Shown here: positions 1 through 8,483 of the stretch, piece after piece
Numbering within the stretch: the stretch's first letter is position 1
Layout of the letters: each line of letters begins with the position of its first letter
Source of the DNA: SZAS-103 sp043747745
Lineage (GTDB): Bacteria > Pseudomonadota > Gammaproteobacteria > Xanthomonadales > Xanthomonadaceae
Assembly (NCBI GenBank): GCA_043747745.1
Contig: JAYTOP010000042.1
Span: forward strand, 1-64,000
DNA: 64,000 bases
Direction: 5' to 3'
Made by a program: the position numbers and the translations under genes
Notes under the pieces: generated by a model
Database searches by the model: none
What the model saw: only the letters and a program-made list of their open reading frames with translations
What the model was told of the DNA's origin: nothing

Positions 1-840
1 GCGCTCGCGGTTCCGCCGCGAAGGCCGGGTGTACTACCAGTGCCGCGCCTGCCGACACCAGACGACGCTGGTCAGCGGCACGTTGTTCGAGGGCACCAAA
101 TTGCCGTTGCGAACGTGGTTCATCGCGCTCTACCTGTTGACCTCGGCCAAGACCAACCTGTCTGCGCTGGCGCTCAAACGTCATCTGGGCGTGCGTTATC
201 GCACCGCCTGGCGGCTCAAGCACAAGGTCATGCAGGCGATGGCCGAACGCGAGCAACCGCGCCAGTTGAAGGGCTTCGTGCAGATCGACGACGCCTACTT
301 GGGCGGCGAGCGCAACGGCGGCAAGCGCGGGAGGGGTTCGCAGAACAAGCAACCGTTCGTGATTGCGGTGAGCACCGATGAAACGTTGGAGCACCCCACG
401 TTCGCGGTGATCGAGCCAGTCAAGACCTTCGACAACGCCGCGATCGACGACTGGGCGCAGCGTCGCCTGGCCCCGGACGCCGAGGTCTACAGCGACGGAC
501 TGGCTTGCTTCCGGCGAGTGGTCGGCCATGGACATGCGCACACCGTGCTCGACACGGGCGGCGGACGCGCCGCCACCGAGGCCCGGGGTGCGCGCTGGGT
601 CAACATTGTGCTCAGCAACCTCAAGCGTTCGATCGATGGTGCCTACCATGCGATCAAGCAGCACAAATATGCGCGACGCTATCTGGCTGAGGCGGCGTAC
701 CGGTTCAACCGCCGGTTTCGCCTGCCCGAGATGCTGCCGCGACTGCTCCGCGCGATGGCCGTCTGCAAGCCTTGTGCGGAGCCGGTTTTGCGGACGGCCA
801 GCAATTATCATGGCTGAGGGTCGGGGCTAATCAGGATTGT
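1..840 (+). mobile_element. Right end of an IS1595-type insertion sequence
   Basis: The transposase stops at 817 and only a short non-coding tail follows before the opposing hypothetical gene begins at its own stop codon (831). The right boundary is therefore placed at roughly 830-840, in the stretch ggggctaatcaggattg. The left end and its inverted repeat lie outside the window, so the terminal repeats cannot be compared and the exact edge is an estimate. Confidence 0.6.
2..817 (+). CDS. IS1595-family (ISXO2-like) transposase, 5' end outside window
   Basis: The reading frame is open from the first bases, so the true start lies upstream; an internal GTG at 29 is not needed. The product is a DDE transposase of the IS1595/ISXO2 type, the enzyme that cuts and re-joins the element's ends. 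Seen: the tail of an N-terminal zinc-ribbon (YYQCRACRHQTT near the start), a short helical segment, then the catalytic core with 'VQIDDAYLGGERNGG' (first acidic residues and the family's typical GG-rich turn), 'VYSDGLACF' (second Asp region) and 'WVNIVLSNLKRSIDGAYH' (the late Asn/His-type third position seen in this family). The C-terminus is complete. IS1595 transposases are typically about 300 residues, so only the first part of the zinc ribbon is missing. Confidence 0.88.
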   Translation, partial: RSRFRREGRVYYQCRACRHQTTLVSGTLFEGTKLPLRTWFIALYLLTSAKTNLSALALKRHLGVRYRTAWRLKHKVMQAMAEREQPRQLKGFVQIDDAYLGGERNGGKRGRGSQNKQPFVIAVSTDETLEHPTFAVIEPVKTFDNAAIDDWAQRRLAPDAEVYSDGLACFRRVVGHGHAHTVLDTGGGRAATEARGARWVNIVLSNLKRSIDGAYHAIKQHKYARRYLAEAAYRFNRRFRLPEMLPRLLRAMAVCKPCAEPVLRTASNYHG

Positions 841-1691
841 TTATGAACCCGACCAACAAGATCCACGAGAGAATACAGCCCGGTTTCAATGACAGCCCCA
901 GAAAGAATGGAGTGAGTGAATAAGGAGCGATGTGCCCCGATACCGAGCATTGAAATATCTAGATCCGGTACGCCTCCATCTCCATCCAGTCCACCACCAG
1001 CAAAATAAAACGAGAGGGCTGCGACCAACATATCGGGACCAACTCCACGCGGGTCTTCACGAAACGCCGCCACCAGAGACCTCAGCTTCAACTGAAGCTG
1101 TTTCATCGTATTCGTTGCAACCTCAACGCTTTTATTGGCTAGCGCTGTGATGTGTGCATTTGTGTTTCTATTTACTACTGCGACTGTAATGTCGATGATC
1201 TCGCGCCCGACTACTTCAAACACCGTCAGACCAAGATCGACAAAGTTGCCGACGCGACGTGCAAAAGAAACACCAAATAATCTTAGTGTGTGATTGACCC
1301 AGGCTCGTATTTCAGTGGCTGGCGCTTTGTCGATGGCGTGTCTCAATTCACCTGCCATACGTGCGAGACGCAATTGACGCATTACGTCATGGCTCGGGGG
1401 CGATCCATTGGTCGCACTCACCTTTCCGTTACTCGGAGCAATCGGCGGCTCAGTCATCCCCATCGAGAAAGAGCTCACAGCGCTGGCTTCGCGCGCGCGA
1501 ATGTTGGCGAGCAATTGAGCAGAGATCAATACCGCAAACCCCTTCTCAGTCCGCTTAGCCCTTGTGACTTCGGAATACTGAGATGCCAATCGCTTTGCTT
1601 GGCTAGATGCCTCAGCAAAAGTCGTGTGCTCTTCAAGTACTACCAAGCACTCGACAAGCTTGTACGTCGCCACTAACGTCTCTCCCAACAC
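831..1691 (-). CDS. Hypothetical protein with HRSxFTHS motif, possibly truncated by the IS
   Basis: I do not recognise the 286-residue product by name. Residues about 1-110 are polar with no clear fold signature. The middle has helical hydrophobic stretches (FVDLGLTVFEVVGREIIDITVAVV). Near the C-terminus comes 'GGVPDLDISMLGIGAHR' followed by SLFTHSILSG; this pattern of acidic pair, HR and THS recalls the metal-binding/membrane motif of YdjM-type proteins, but the similarity is weak. The frame ends only about 20 residues after that motif, inside the sequence next to the IS1595 transposase, so the natural C-terminus may have been lost when the IS inserted. Base composition is lower in GC than the surrounding core genes, suggesting acquired DNA. 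Confidence 0.55.
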   Translation of the reverse strand: MLGETLVATYKLVECLVVLEEHTTFAEASSQAKRLASQYSEVTRAKRTEKGFAVLISAQLLANIRAREASAVSSFSMGMTEPPIAPSNGKVSATNGSPPSHDVMRQLRLARMAGELRHAIDKAPATEIRAWVNHTLRLFGVSFARRVGNFVDLGLTVFEVVGREIIDITVAVVNRNTNAHITALANKSVEVATNTMKQLQLKLRSLVAAFREDPRGVGPDMLVAALSFYFAGGGLDGDGGVPDLDISMLGIGAHRSLFTHSILSGAVIETGLYSLVDLVGRVHKQS

Positions 1692-1779
1692 TTAATGATT
1701 CAGTAGGGCGTCGATTCCAAGCTAACGAAGAAAATTCACGAACGCTGCTGCGCGCCCGATAATGGAACAGTCCAGCATC

Positions 1780-3348
1780 TTACCAATCCGCCACCTTGTA
1801 GTCCTTCAAAAACTTCCCCCACACATGCTCGCCGGTGTTGAAGCCGCTGATGATCGGGTCGACGATGCGGGCGGCGCCGTCGATGATGTCGAGTGGCGGA
1901 TGGAAGCGTTCCTCGATGACCTTGCGCTCGGCGAGTGCTGCGGGATCTTCGTCGGTGACCCAGCCGGTATCGACCGCATTCATGTGGATGCCGTCGCCCT
2001 GGTAATCGGTCGCCGAGGTACGCGTCATCATGTTCAGCGCGGCCTTCGCCATGTTCGTGTGCGGGTGGCGCGTAGTCTTGAACTTGCGGTAGAACTGGCC
2101 CTCGACCGCAGACACGTTGACGATGTGCTTGTCGCGCTCGGGACTGCGCAACATCAGCGGCTTCAGGCGCGCGTTGATGAGGAACGGCGCGATCGCGTTG
2201 ACGAGTTGCACTTCGAGCAATTCCACCGATGGCACTTCGGCCATCAGCAATCGCCATGAATTGCGTTCGCGCAGGTCGATTTGTTGCAGGTCCTGATCGA
2301 GCCGGCCTTGCGGGAACAGGTGCTGCTGGTTCGCGAAATCCTCCGCGAGCAACGGCACCTGCGACAGTTCGGCAGCGCGCGTGATGCCTGGAATGTCATC
2401 GGCCGTTCTTGTTGCCAACGACGACGCTTCGGCTTCCGGCAACATCGAGTAGCGACGCAGTCCTTCGTAACCGCCGAGCAGTTTGCGCAAATGCTGGGGC
2501 ACGTCGTGTGCGGCTGCGGTCTCGCCTTCCATCATGTGCGCGTAGAACTCCGGCGGACGGCGCACGGTCTGGCAGGCGTTGTTGATGATGAAATCGAGGC
2601 GGTCGCGCGTCGCGACGAGCTCGTGGCAGAACGCTTCGACGCTCGGCGTGTGGCGCAGGTCGAGGCCGAAGATCTCCAGCCTGTCGGCCCAGTCGCCGAA
2701 GTCCGGTTCCTCGGCGTAACGCGCAGCCGAATCGCGCGGGAAGCGCGTCGTCACGATCAGGCTCGCGCCCGCTCGCAGCAACTTGAGTCCGGCCTGGTAA
2801 CCGATCTTGACGCGGCCGCCGGTCAGCAGCGCGACGCGTCCGCGCAGGTCCGCGGTCTCGGTACGCTTGGCAAAATTGAAGTCCGCGCAGGCCGGGCACA
2901 ACTGGTCGTAGAAATGATGGATCAGCGAATACTTCTGCTTGCAGACATAGCAATGCTGCGGCTCGGCAGATTCGCGGCGCTCGCGGCCGTTCTCGTCATT
3001 GGCGTTGTCGGCAACGTCCTCCTGCACGAAGCCTTCCGGCGCGAACACGTTCGGCGTGGTGAACACCGGGCGCCGGCGCAACTCGCGGATGCCGGTCGTG
3101 TGCAGCACGGCTTCTTCTTTCGCGACCTGCGCCGCATTGCGCTCGCGCGCCTGCGCCTTGCGCTTGCGGCGCCGGTGCACCGGGTCGGGATGATAGAAGT
3201 GCCCGACCGCCGCATGAAACCGCTGGCGATCCTCTGGCGGAAGGCGATCGAGCAGCGAATGGTCGGCGGCGATGCCTTCGAGCAGCGCGGTGGCGTCGCG
3301 GACTTCGTCGGCGAGCGTGTTTTTTTCATCGTGCAGCGGTGATTGCAT
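1780..3348 (-). CDS. SDR-family oxidoreductase with N-terminal Cys-rich segment
   Basis: The protein is 522 residues from the preferred ATG at 3348, which has AGGA eight bases upstream; an in-frame start at 3396 would add 16 residues. Residues about 1-130 are charged and Arg-rich. They are followed by a cysteine cluster, CYVCKQKYSLIHHFYDQLC then PAC, that looks like a four-Cys zinc site. From about residue 170 an SDR Rossmann fold begins ('RVALLTGGRVKIGYQAGLKLL', with a GGRxKIG version of TGxxxGIG), then NNACQT and VNVSAVEG. The usual YxxxK is replaced by a region around HPHTNMAKAALNMM, where the Lys is kept. This long form occurs in bacteria and some eukaryotes; the substrate is unknown. No partner gene is obvious. 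Confidence 0.8.
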   Translation of the reverse strand: MQSPLHDEKNTLADEVRDATALLEGIAADHSLLDRLPPEDRQRFHAAVGHFYHPDPVHRRRKRKAQARERNAAQVAKEEAVLHTTGIRELRRRPVFTTPNVFAPEGFVQEDVADNANDENGRERRESAEPQHCYVCKQKYSLIHHFYDQLCPACADFNFAKRTETADLRGRVALLTGGRVKIGYQAGLKLLRAGASLIVTTRFPRDSAARYAEEPDFGDWADRLEIFGLDLRHTPSVEAFCHELVATRDRLDFIINNACQTVRRPPEFYAHMMEGETAAAHDVPQHLRKLLGGYEGLRRYSMLPEAEASSLATRTADDIPGITRAAELSQVPLLAEDFANQQHLFPQGRLDQDLQQIDLRERNSWRLLMAEVPSVELLEVQLVNAIAPFLINARLKPLMLRSPERDKHIVNVSAVEGQFYRKFKTTRHPHTNMAKAALNMMTRTSATDYQGDGIHMNAVDTGWVTDEDPAALAERKVIEERFHPPLDIIDGAARIVDPIISGFNTGEHVWGKFLKDYKVADW

Positions 3349-3402
3349 TGCAGTCCTGGGCTTATCGGGGTGACGATTAAGAACGATTCCGTTCAAGGTT
3401 TC

Positions 3403-3576
3403 TTAAAGCCTATCCAGTTGAACCTTGACCTTGCGTTCCTTCAGGCGCTTTCGAACTGCATCAGCCAATTCGGCATCCGAACTTTTCAGCAAACAACTAT
3501 AGAACCGGTTCGGCGACAGATGCGCCGTATGCAGGCAAGAGCCCTTCCATCTTCGGCGTCTTATTCGGCATTGCAT
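3403..3576 (-). CDS. Possible small ORF or decayed gene (57 residues)
   Basis: A minus-strand frame from ATG at 3576 to TAA at 3403 encodes 57 residues. Its second half is strikingly charged and helical (KSSDAELADAVRKRLKERK then VKVQLDRL). It sits 54 bases upstream of the SDR gene on the same strand. The first half (MQCRIRRRRWKG) looks like out-of-frame sequence, so this may be the 3' remnant of a longer gene. I do not recognise it. No clear ribosome-binding site is visible. Confidence 0.25.
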   Translation of the reverse strand: MQCRIRRRRWKGSCLHTAHLSPNRFYSCLLKSSDAELADAVRKRLKERKVKVQLDRL

Positions 3577-3682
3577 CTCGCAAGTTCCTCATAGCGGCAT
3601 GCATGGTTCAACAATCGGAAGAAAAAAGGGCAGAGGTTGTCAGGCGCCTTATTCCTTCCATCTTCTTTCTATCCGATGCGAC

Positions 3683-3826
3683 GTGATCAGCGGATTCCGC
3701 TGGAGCTTCTACGGCATCTCCGACGTCAACGTCGTCGTCAGCGCAGGCATGGCGCTCGGCTTCCTCATGCTGTGCCTCGCGGCGGCGTGGTGGATCTTCA
3801 GGACGGAGTACAAGCTCAAGGCGTGA
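3683..3826 (+). pseudogene. C-terminal relic of an ABC-2 type transporter permease
   Basis: The last 47 codons before the stop at 3826 read as ISGFRWSFYG, then a DVNVVVSAGM stretch, a hydrophobic run LGFLMLCLAAAWWIF and the end RTEYKLKA. That is the characteristic last transmembrane helix and tail of ABC-2 type permeases for polysaccharide or O-antigen export, which end in NGFRWxFxG...WWIFRTGYRLK. Nothing upstream in this frame continues the protein: residues before about 3683 are out of family. The gene has been lost except for its 3' end, presumably by a deletion or rearrangement near 3.6 kb. Confidence 0.6.
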
Positions 3827-3860
3827 TCACCGGAAGATCGCTCGCTGAAAAAAGGCGTCG

Positions 3861-4265
3861 CTAGGCTGCCTTGGGATGCAAACAACCATAAGACAGTGCG
3901 AACAACTGAACCTTCTTACTTATTCGTTCTAGTTGGCTTGTTGAGGTGTGCGACGTGTAGTCAACCAAAGCATGGGAAGGCGAATCCGCTATGGGATCGC
4001 TGTATGCACTCAATGTAAGACCGTGGAATTCCGCTACTTTTACGCACCACGATCCAGCAGTGCTGTTACCTCTGCTCAAATATGCTTCATAGGCTGCGCG
4101 AGCCGATGTCAGTGTTCCACGGTCTACTGAGAATTCACCGTTATCGCCTGAGTTGGGACGGAATGCTTGGCGGGTTGGACGCCCATCACGAATGAAGGAC
4201 GGATGGACTTGGCGATACAAGTCTTCGTCTGACGGAGCTATCAAATTGTCAGAATGAATCGGCAT
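3861..4265 (-). CDS. Conserved hypothetical small protein, second gene of an overlapping pair
   Basis: The product is 134 residues, soluble, with no signal peptide. The recognisable block is 'LYRQVHPSFIRDGRPTRQAF' followed by RPNSGDNGEFSVDRGTLTSA, a pattern I remember from uncharacterised bacterial proteins in which a small HPxFxxDGRPTxQAFxP protein is encoded beside a larger partner; no function is known to me. It also has a 'HALVDYTSHTS' segment near the C-terminus. Its ATG lies inside the end of the upstream gene (17-base overlap), so the two are translationally coupled. GC content is visibly lower than in the flanking hut and core genes. Confidence 0.65.
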   Translation of the reverse strand: MPIHSDNLIAPSDEDLYRQVHPSFIRDGRPTRQAFRPNSGDNGEFSVDRGTLTSARAAYEAYLSRGNSTAGSWCVKVAEFHGLTLSAYSDPIADSPSHALVDYTSHTSTSQLERISKKVQLFALSYGCLHPKAA

Positions 4266-5454
4266 TCTCAGCCCCTGTATCCCGTGACATCAAGTTCCAG
4301 AAATCCGCCATCCGCGCAAGCGCATGATCTGAGTCAATCTCAAACGAATCTTCCAATACTTCATCGCTGTCGATATTTAGAGCGTGCAAAGCAATTACGG
4401 TTGTCCCAGGCATAAGAGTGGCGCTTACTTCCCAATCGCCATTTGGCCATTCGCCTGTTACGCCACCCTCTGTTGTCGGATACAGGAACGGAACTTGAAA
4501 GTGGTGTTCGTCGACTATTTGAGCCAGAAGATTGCCGATTCGGCTTATCGTCATGGCATCTGGCGCAGGCGTGTCGGCGCGGTACCAGCCAGCAGGAGTC
4601 TGACGAAGTGTTTCAAGCTGCTCACTTAGCGGAGTACTTGGCTCATCTTCGCTGTAAAGAATTTCAGACGCTTCGATGATTTGCTGCAATTCGTCGCGAC
4701 GATCAAATAGCCCGAAACCAATCAAGCGAGCATGCTGTTTCACGTGCCCCAAAGCCTTCAGGACGCGCGCCTCGCTTTGGTCACGCAGCTCAAAACTTTT
4801 ATTCGTCTCTTCAGAAAAAGTAAAAATCTTTCTGGTTCTTGTGTCGCCGCCCGTTACTTGGACGCGCAAGTCAACGATGTCTTCGTAAGTAGCGTCAACT
4901 GTCAATATGATTCGTTTACGCACTTCACGAGTAAAGCTCGCGGGCGTAACAGTGCCGGGGTGTGACAGATCGATTGCCTCACCTTTCCTTAAGCCTTTGC
5001 CAAATAGATTGAATTTCTTAGCAAGGTCAATCGGAAAGCCATCTGGCATTGCCTCGTCGTTGGCAGCTCTGGCAATAACCTGATCGATCAGATCGCGCGC
5101 TTCATCGAACTCTGTGAAATGCTGAACAGCTAAGTTTGCTTGCCGTGGCACAACAAGAGGCGCTACAGGAATGCGTTCTGCAACAGCAGTTGCGCTATTC
5201 CCGCGAACTACGTCCACCAACCCCAACTGGAATGACTCTACAAAGCCCTTCGGTACCCTGACGCGTCCAGCATTGCGGTCGAGGAATATGCGCTTTGCCA
5301 CTTCAACCAGAAGATCCCGGTAAGCGGCCAAATCTGATAACACATCGAATGGAATAGCGTGCGCCGCAAAGCGCCCACCATGAAACCGAGCTCTCACGAA
5401 CTCAGTTGGCGTGCTCTCTGCTGGCGAATTTTCGCTATCCGGGACGTAACTCAT
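4249..5454 (-). CDS. Conserved hypothetical protein, first gene of an overlapping pair
   Basis: A 401-residue soluble protein of unknown function. The N-terminal part (about 20-110) contains 'FVRARFHGGRFAAHAIPFDV', LSDLAAYRDLLVEVAKRIF and RVRVPKGFVESFQLGL, a block that I associate with a widespread unnamed family usually encoded with a small HPSFIRDGRPT protein. The middle (about 180-260) is beta-rich, and the C-terminal third is acidic (IDSDEVLEDSFEIDSDHALA). The start is well supported by GAGGAAAAT in front of the ATG. The gene overlaps its downstream partner by 17 bases. Lower GC than its neighbours suggests horizontal acquisition. No catalytic motif is evident. Confidence 0.7.
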   Translation of the reverse strand: MSYVPDSENSPAESTPTEFVRARFHGGRFAAHAIPFDVLSDLAAYRDLLVEVAKRIFLDRNAGRVRVPKGFVESFQLGLVDVVRGNSATAVAERIPVAPLVVPRQANLAVQHFTEFDEARDLIDQVIARAANDEAMPDGFPIDLAKKFNLFGKGLRKGEAIDLSHPGTVTPASFTREVRKRIILTVDATYEDIVDLRVQVTGGDTRTRKIFTFSEETNKSFELRDQSEARVLKALGHVKQHARLIGFGLFDRRDELQQIIEASEILYSEDEPSTPLSEQLETLRQTPAGWYRADTPAPDAMTISRIGNLLAQIVDEHHFQVPFLYPTTEGGVTGEWPNGDWEVSATLMPGTTVIALHALNIDSDEVLEDSFEIDSDHALARMADFWNLMSRDTGAENADSF

Positions 5455-5554
5455 ATTTTCCTCAGCACCTCAAGGGATGTAGCCGAGACTCCTCCCAACA
5501 CGAACTATCGCACAAGCAGGAAAATAGTGGCTAGAGTGCGCTTTCCAAGCACCA

Positions 5555-7225
5555 TCACACCATCGGCAACTTCAGTCCCTGTTCTTTCGCGCATACCTTC
5601 GCGATCTCATACCCCGCATCTGCATGCCGCATCACGCCGGTGCCGGGGTCGTTCCACAGCACGCGCGCGATGCGCCGGTCTGCGGCTTCGCTGCCGTCGC
5701 AGACGATCACCACGCCGCTGTGCTGCGAGTAGCCCATGCCGACGCCGCCGCCGTGGTGCAGCGATACCCAGGTCGCGCCGCCGGCGACGTTGAGCATCGC
5801 GTTGAGCAGCGGCCAGTCGGATACCGCGTCGCTGCCGTCCTTCATCGATTCGGTTTCGCGATTCGGCGAGGCGACGCTACCGCTGTCGAGATGATCGCGA
5901 CCAATCACGATGGGTGCCTTCAACTCACCATTGCGGACCATTTCGTTGAACGCGAGGCCGAGCTTGTCGCGCAGGCCGAGGCCGACCCAGCAGATGCGCG
6001 CGGGCAAGCCCTGGAAGCTGATGCGCTCGCGCGCCATGTCGAGCCAGCGGTGCAACGCCGCGTCGTCGGGGATGAGTTCCTTGACCTTCGCATCGGTCTT
6101 GTAGATGTCCTCGGGATCGCCGCTGAGCGCGACCCAGCGGAACGGGCCGACGCCGCGGCAGAACAGCGGACGCACGTACGCGGGTACGAAGCCCGGGAAG
6201 TCGAACGCGTTCGCGCAGCCTTCGTCCTTCGCCATCTGGCGGATATTGTTGCCGTAGTCGAACGTCGGGATGCCCATCTTCTCGAACGCGAGCATCGCCT
6301 CGACGTGCACGCGCATGGATTTTTTCGCGGCATCGCGCACGCCATCGGGATTGGTCTTCTGTTCGGCGAGCCAGCGTTGCACATTCCAACCGATCGGAAG
6401 ATAGCCGTGCACGGGATCGTGCGCGGAAGTCTGGTCGGTGACCGCATCGGGGCGCACGCCACGCTTCACGAGTTCGGACAGAATTTCCGCCGCGTTGCCG
6501 AGCAACGCGATGGATTTCGCCTCGCCGACTGCGGTGTATTTTTCGATGCGCGCAAGCGCGTCGTCAAGATCGGCCGCCTGCTCGTCCACGTAGCGCGTGC
6601 GCAGGCGCATGTCGATGCGCGACTGCTGGCATTCGATATTGAGCGAGCACGCACCCGCGAGCGACGCAGCAAGCGGTTGCGCGCCGCCCATGCCGCCGAG
6701 TCCTGCGGTGAGGATCCACTTCCCGACGAGGCTGCCGTTGTAGTGCTGTCGGCCCATCTCGACGAACGTCTCGTACGTGCCCTGCACGATGCCCTGCGAA
6801 CCGATGTAGATCCACGAACCAGCCGTCATCTGGCCGTACATCATCAAACCCTTCTTATCGAGTTCGTTGAAGTGTTCCCACGTCGCCCAATGCGGCACGA
6901 GGTTGGAGTTCGCGATGAGCACACGCGGCGCGTCGGCATGCGTGGGGAACACGCCGACGGGTTTGCCGGACTGGATCAACAACGTTTCATCGTCGCCGAG
7001 TTCACGCAGCGACTTCAGGATCGCGTCGTAGCAATCCCAGTCGCGGGCGGCGCGGCCGATGCCGCCATAGACGACTAGCTCGGCGGGATTCTCGGCGACT
7101 TCCGCATCGAGGTTGTTTTGCAACATGCGGTACGGCGCTTCGGTGAGCCAGGACTTGCAGCTCAGCGCTGTGCCGCGCGGGGCGCGGATGACGCGCGAAG
7201 GGTCGTTGCGGTTGGTTGCGGACAT
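5555..7225 (-). CDS. hutU: Urocanate hydratase
   Basis: HutU converts urocanate to 4-imidazolone-5-propionate, the second step of histidine degradation, using tightly bound NAD+. At 556 residues it is the normal family length. Seen: the N-terminal 'GTALSCKSWLTEAPYRMLQN' block, the NAD-binding GLGGMGGAQP loop near residue 170, and the C-terminal 'RICWVGLGLRDKLGLAFNEM' and HLDSGSVASPNRETESMKDG stretches, followed by 'WVSLHHGGGVGMGYSQHSG'. GGGAG lies seven bases before the ATG. It stands alone here. hutF and hutI, which complete the deiminase route, are about 6 kb away; hutH and hutG are not in the window. Confidence 0.97.
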   Translation of the reverse strand: MSATNRNDPSRVIRAPRGTALSCKSWLTEAPYRMLQNNLDAEVAENPAELVVYGGIGRAARDWDCYDAILKSLRELGDDETLLIQSGKPVGVFPTHADAPRVLIANSNLVPHWATWEHFNELDKKGLMMYGQMTAGSWIYIGSQGIVQGTYETFVEMGRQHYNGSLVGKWILTAGLGGMGGAQPLAASLAGACSLNIECQQSRIDMRLRTRYVDEQAADLDDALARIEKYTAVGEAKSIALLGNAAEILSELVKRGVRPDAVTDQTSAHDPVHGYLPIGWNVQRWLAEQKTNPDGVRDAAKKSMRVHVEAMLAFEKMGIPTFDYGNNIRQMAKDEGCANAFDFPGFVPAYVRPLFCRGVGPFRWVALSGDPEDIYKTDAKVKELIPDDAALHRWLDMARERISFQGLPARICWVGLGLRDKLGLAFNEMVRNGELKAPIVIGRDHLDSGSVASPNRETESMKDGSDAVSDWPLLNAMLNVAGGATWVSLHHGGGVGMGYSQHSGVVIVCDGSEAADRRIARVLWNDPGTGVMRHADAGYEIAKVCAKEQGLKLPMV

Positions 7226-7311
7226 GCTGACTCCCGGTGCCGTGCGTGGCGTAGCCGCAGATTATCGCACCTGTTATCGCCTCTCTCAGGCTGGCTGATC
7301 AGAGTGAACGG

Positions 7312-7510
7312 CGATCACCCCCTCTCCCTGCGGGGTGAAGAGGAGTGCTTGCGAACCACCGGTTCGCGCGACGATGAGCGCCAGAGCGCCAAGCGCGAGG
7401 GCCGGGGCGCGCAGCGGGGTGGCCGAAGGCCGGGTGAGGGGCGAGCGAAGTCATGCTCCCAACATTCCGTTCGCCCCTCACCCCTACCCCTCTCTTGTGG
7501 GGCGAGAAAA
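7312..7510. repeat. Palindromic intergenic repeat cluster (CCCTCTCCC / GGTGAGGGG type)
   Basis: The gap between hutU and the methyltransferase (7226-7601) has no credible gene. It holds ccccctctccctgcggggtgaagag, a GC-rich middle, then gggtgaggggcgag (7432-7445) with an inverted partner cgcccctcacccc (7472-7484), which could pair as a long stem. A related copy lies at 24762-24831. Such elements are common between genes in Xanthomonadales. Confidence 0.7.
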
Positions 7511-7601
7511 TCTGTTCGGTCCGCCCAATGACCATCGACACTGGCGCAATCGATGGCGGCCTGCGGAAATGCCTGACCGCCGCCATGACCGGAGAACCAC
7601 C

Positions 7602-8399
7602 ATGCGCTGGACGATCATCGGAACCGCCCTTGCCGTTGCCCTGTCCGTATCCGTAGTGCCCGCGTTTGGCGCTGCGACCGCGCCAACGAAGATTCCCGCT
7701 TACGTCGCCGCTGCCGTCGCCGACCCATCGCGTGGTGCGGACGCGACCATCGACGCCCGGCGCAAGGTCGCCGAACTCACCGCATTCGCTGGCATCAAGC
7801 CCGGCGACAAGGTGCTGGAACTGGTTCCTGGCAGCGGTTATTTCACCCGCGTCTTCAGCAAGGTGGTCGGCCCGAAGGGCCATGTCTATGCGGTCTGGCC
7901 CGACGCGTACGACAAGGAATCGGGCGACGATTCCAGCAAACTGCGCACGCTCGCGACGCAGCCTGGCTATACGAACATCAGCGTCGACATCCAGCCGGTA
8001 GCGACATTGACCGCGCCGAAACCGCTGGACGTCGTGTTCACGTCGCAGAACTACCACGACTATCCGGACAAGTTCATGGGCCCGACCGATCCGGCGATCC
8101 TCAACAAGAACGTGTACAAAGCGCTCAAGCCGGGCGGCGTGTTCATCGTCGTCGACCATGTCGCCGAGGCGCGATCGGGCCTGCGCGATACCGATACGCT
8201 GCACCGCATCGATCCGGAAACCGTGAAGACGCAGGTCACTGCGGCGGGCTTCGTGTTCGAAGGCGAAAGCGGCGTGCTGCGCAATGCGGTGGACGACCAC
8301 AAGGTGAAAGTGTTCGACAAGTCGATCCGCGGCCACACCGACCAGTTCGTGTTCAAGTTCTGCAAGCCGAAACCCGGGCGCTGCGAACTGATTCCATAG
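7602..8399 (+). CDS. Exported class I SAM-dependent methyltransferase
   Basis: The frame is open from 7335, but the true start is the ATG at 7602 (GGAGAACCACC in front), because only from there does a signal peptide appear: MRWTIIGTALAVALSVSV then VPAFGA. The mature protein has the methyltransferase motif I 'GDKVLELVPGSGYFTRVFSK', motif II around HVYAVWPDAY, 'LDVVFTSQNYHDYPDKFMGP' and KPGGVFIVVDHVAEARSGL. It matches the predicted periplasmic methyltransferase group COG4798. The acceptor is unknown. The D/E at the end of motif II is not obvious, so SAM binding is inferred from motif I. 265 residues. It stands alone between repeats and the repair genes. Confidence 0.82.
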   Translation: MRWTIIGTALAVALSVSVVPAFGAATAPTKIPAYVAAAVADPSRGADATIDARRKVAELTAFAGIKPGDKVLELVPGSGYFTRVFSKVVGPKGHVYAVWPDAYDKESGDDSSKLRTLATQPGYTNISVDIQPVATLTAPKPLDVVFTSQNYHDYPDKFMGPTDPAILNKNVYKALKPGGVFIVVDHVAEARSGLRDTDTLHRIDPETVKTQVTAAGFVFEGESGVLRNAVDDHKVKVFDKSIRGHTDQFVFKFCKPKPGRCELIP

Positions 8400-8483
8400 C
8401 GAAACCTGGCGCGCGAACCAGCACCAGGCATTGATGTCCGAAAACGGCGAATCATCGCCACGGACGGATCGTATGATGCGCGC

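Noticed and set aside
7335..7601. 89-codon N-terminal extension of the secreted methyltransferase
   Set aside because: It translates the palindromic repeat and would hide the signal peptide that starts at 7602.
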